A DNA stretch of 5,847 nucleotides from Acidobacteriota bacterium (lineage in GTDB: Bacteria > Acidobacteriota > Terriglobia > Terriglobales > Acidobacteriaceae): contig JAJZNH010000153.1 in assembly GCA_021811745.1 (NCBI GenBank), positions 1 to 5,847 of the forward strand, written 5' to 3'. Shown in pieces: positions 5,831 through 5,847 of the stretch. The number at the start of each line of letters is the position of its first letter. Position 1 is the first letter of the stretch. Position numbers and translations under genes: made by a program. Under the pieces are notes generated by a model that had not been told where the DNA came from, ran no database searches, and saw nothing but the letters and a program-made list of their open reading frames with translations.

Positions 5831-5847
5831 TTGCTTTTGCCCCTCTT

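Overview
The window is high-GC bacterial DNA (about 65-70% GC in hand-counted blocks inside the well-conserved genes). It carries the 3' end of one gene and four complete genes, all envelope-related except the first. The protein families suggest an Acidobacteriota-like soil Gram-negative: a signal-peptide TonB-C-domain protein without the usual proline-rich linker, an EmrB-type DHA2 permease, a Tat-exported multicopper oxidase and a DUF4159 protein ending in an 'xxYxMTH' tail. This placement is an inference from family resemblance and composition, not a proven one.

Layout, left to right. Positions 1-46 are the last 14 codons and stop of panC (pantothenate synthetase), too short to stand out as an open frame but recognisable by the terminal TRLIDN motif. 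Positions 47-596 hold no gene I can support, but contain a 14-bp perfect palindrome (101-114) and a very strong GC-only hairpin (486-506) with a third copy of its core and a T5 run downstream. The MFS efflux permease follows on the + strand (597-2177). It converges on a TonB-C-terminal protein on the - strand (2231-3298) across a 53-bp gap without a clear terminator. Upstream of that gene, on the same strand and 84 bp away, lies a three-domain laccase-like multicopper oxidase (3383-4849). A 177-bp divergent intergenic region (4850-5026) separates the oxidase from the DUF4159 gene on the + strand (5027-5830). It carries both ribosome binding sites, an imperfect dyad next to the oxidase RBS and an AT-rich TATATAT that could serve as a -10.

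How the genes relate. The oxidase and the TonB-like gene could be co-transcribed and both products are exported, but the TonB-like gene is far poorer in GC (47-52% in two counted blocks) and may have a separate origin. The permease stands without an HlyD/EmrA adaptor or outer-membrane partner in view. The DUF4159 gene probably begins another transcription unit running off the right edge. I see no CRISPR array, insertion sequence, tRNA or rRNA. I do not see clear evidence of a wholly new system; the most checkable unusual points are the Phe at the type-1 copper axial position of the oxidase, the dyad upstream of it, and the structured leader of the efflux gene.
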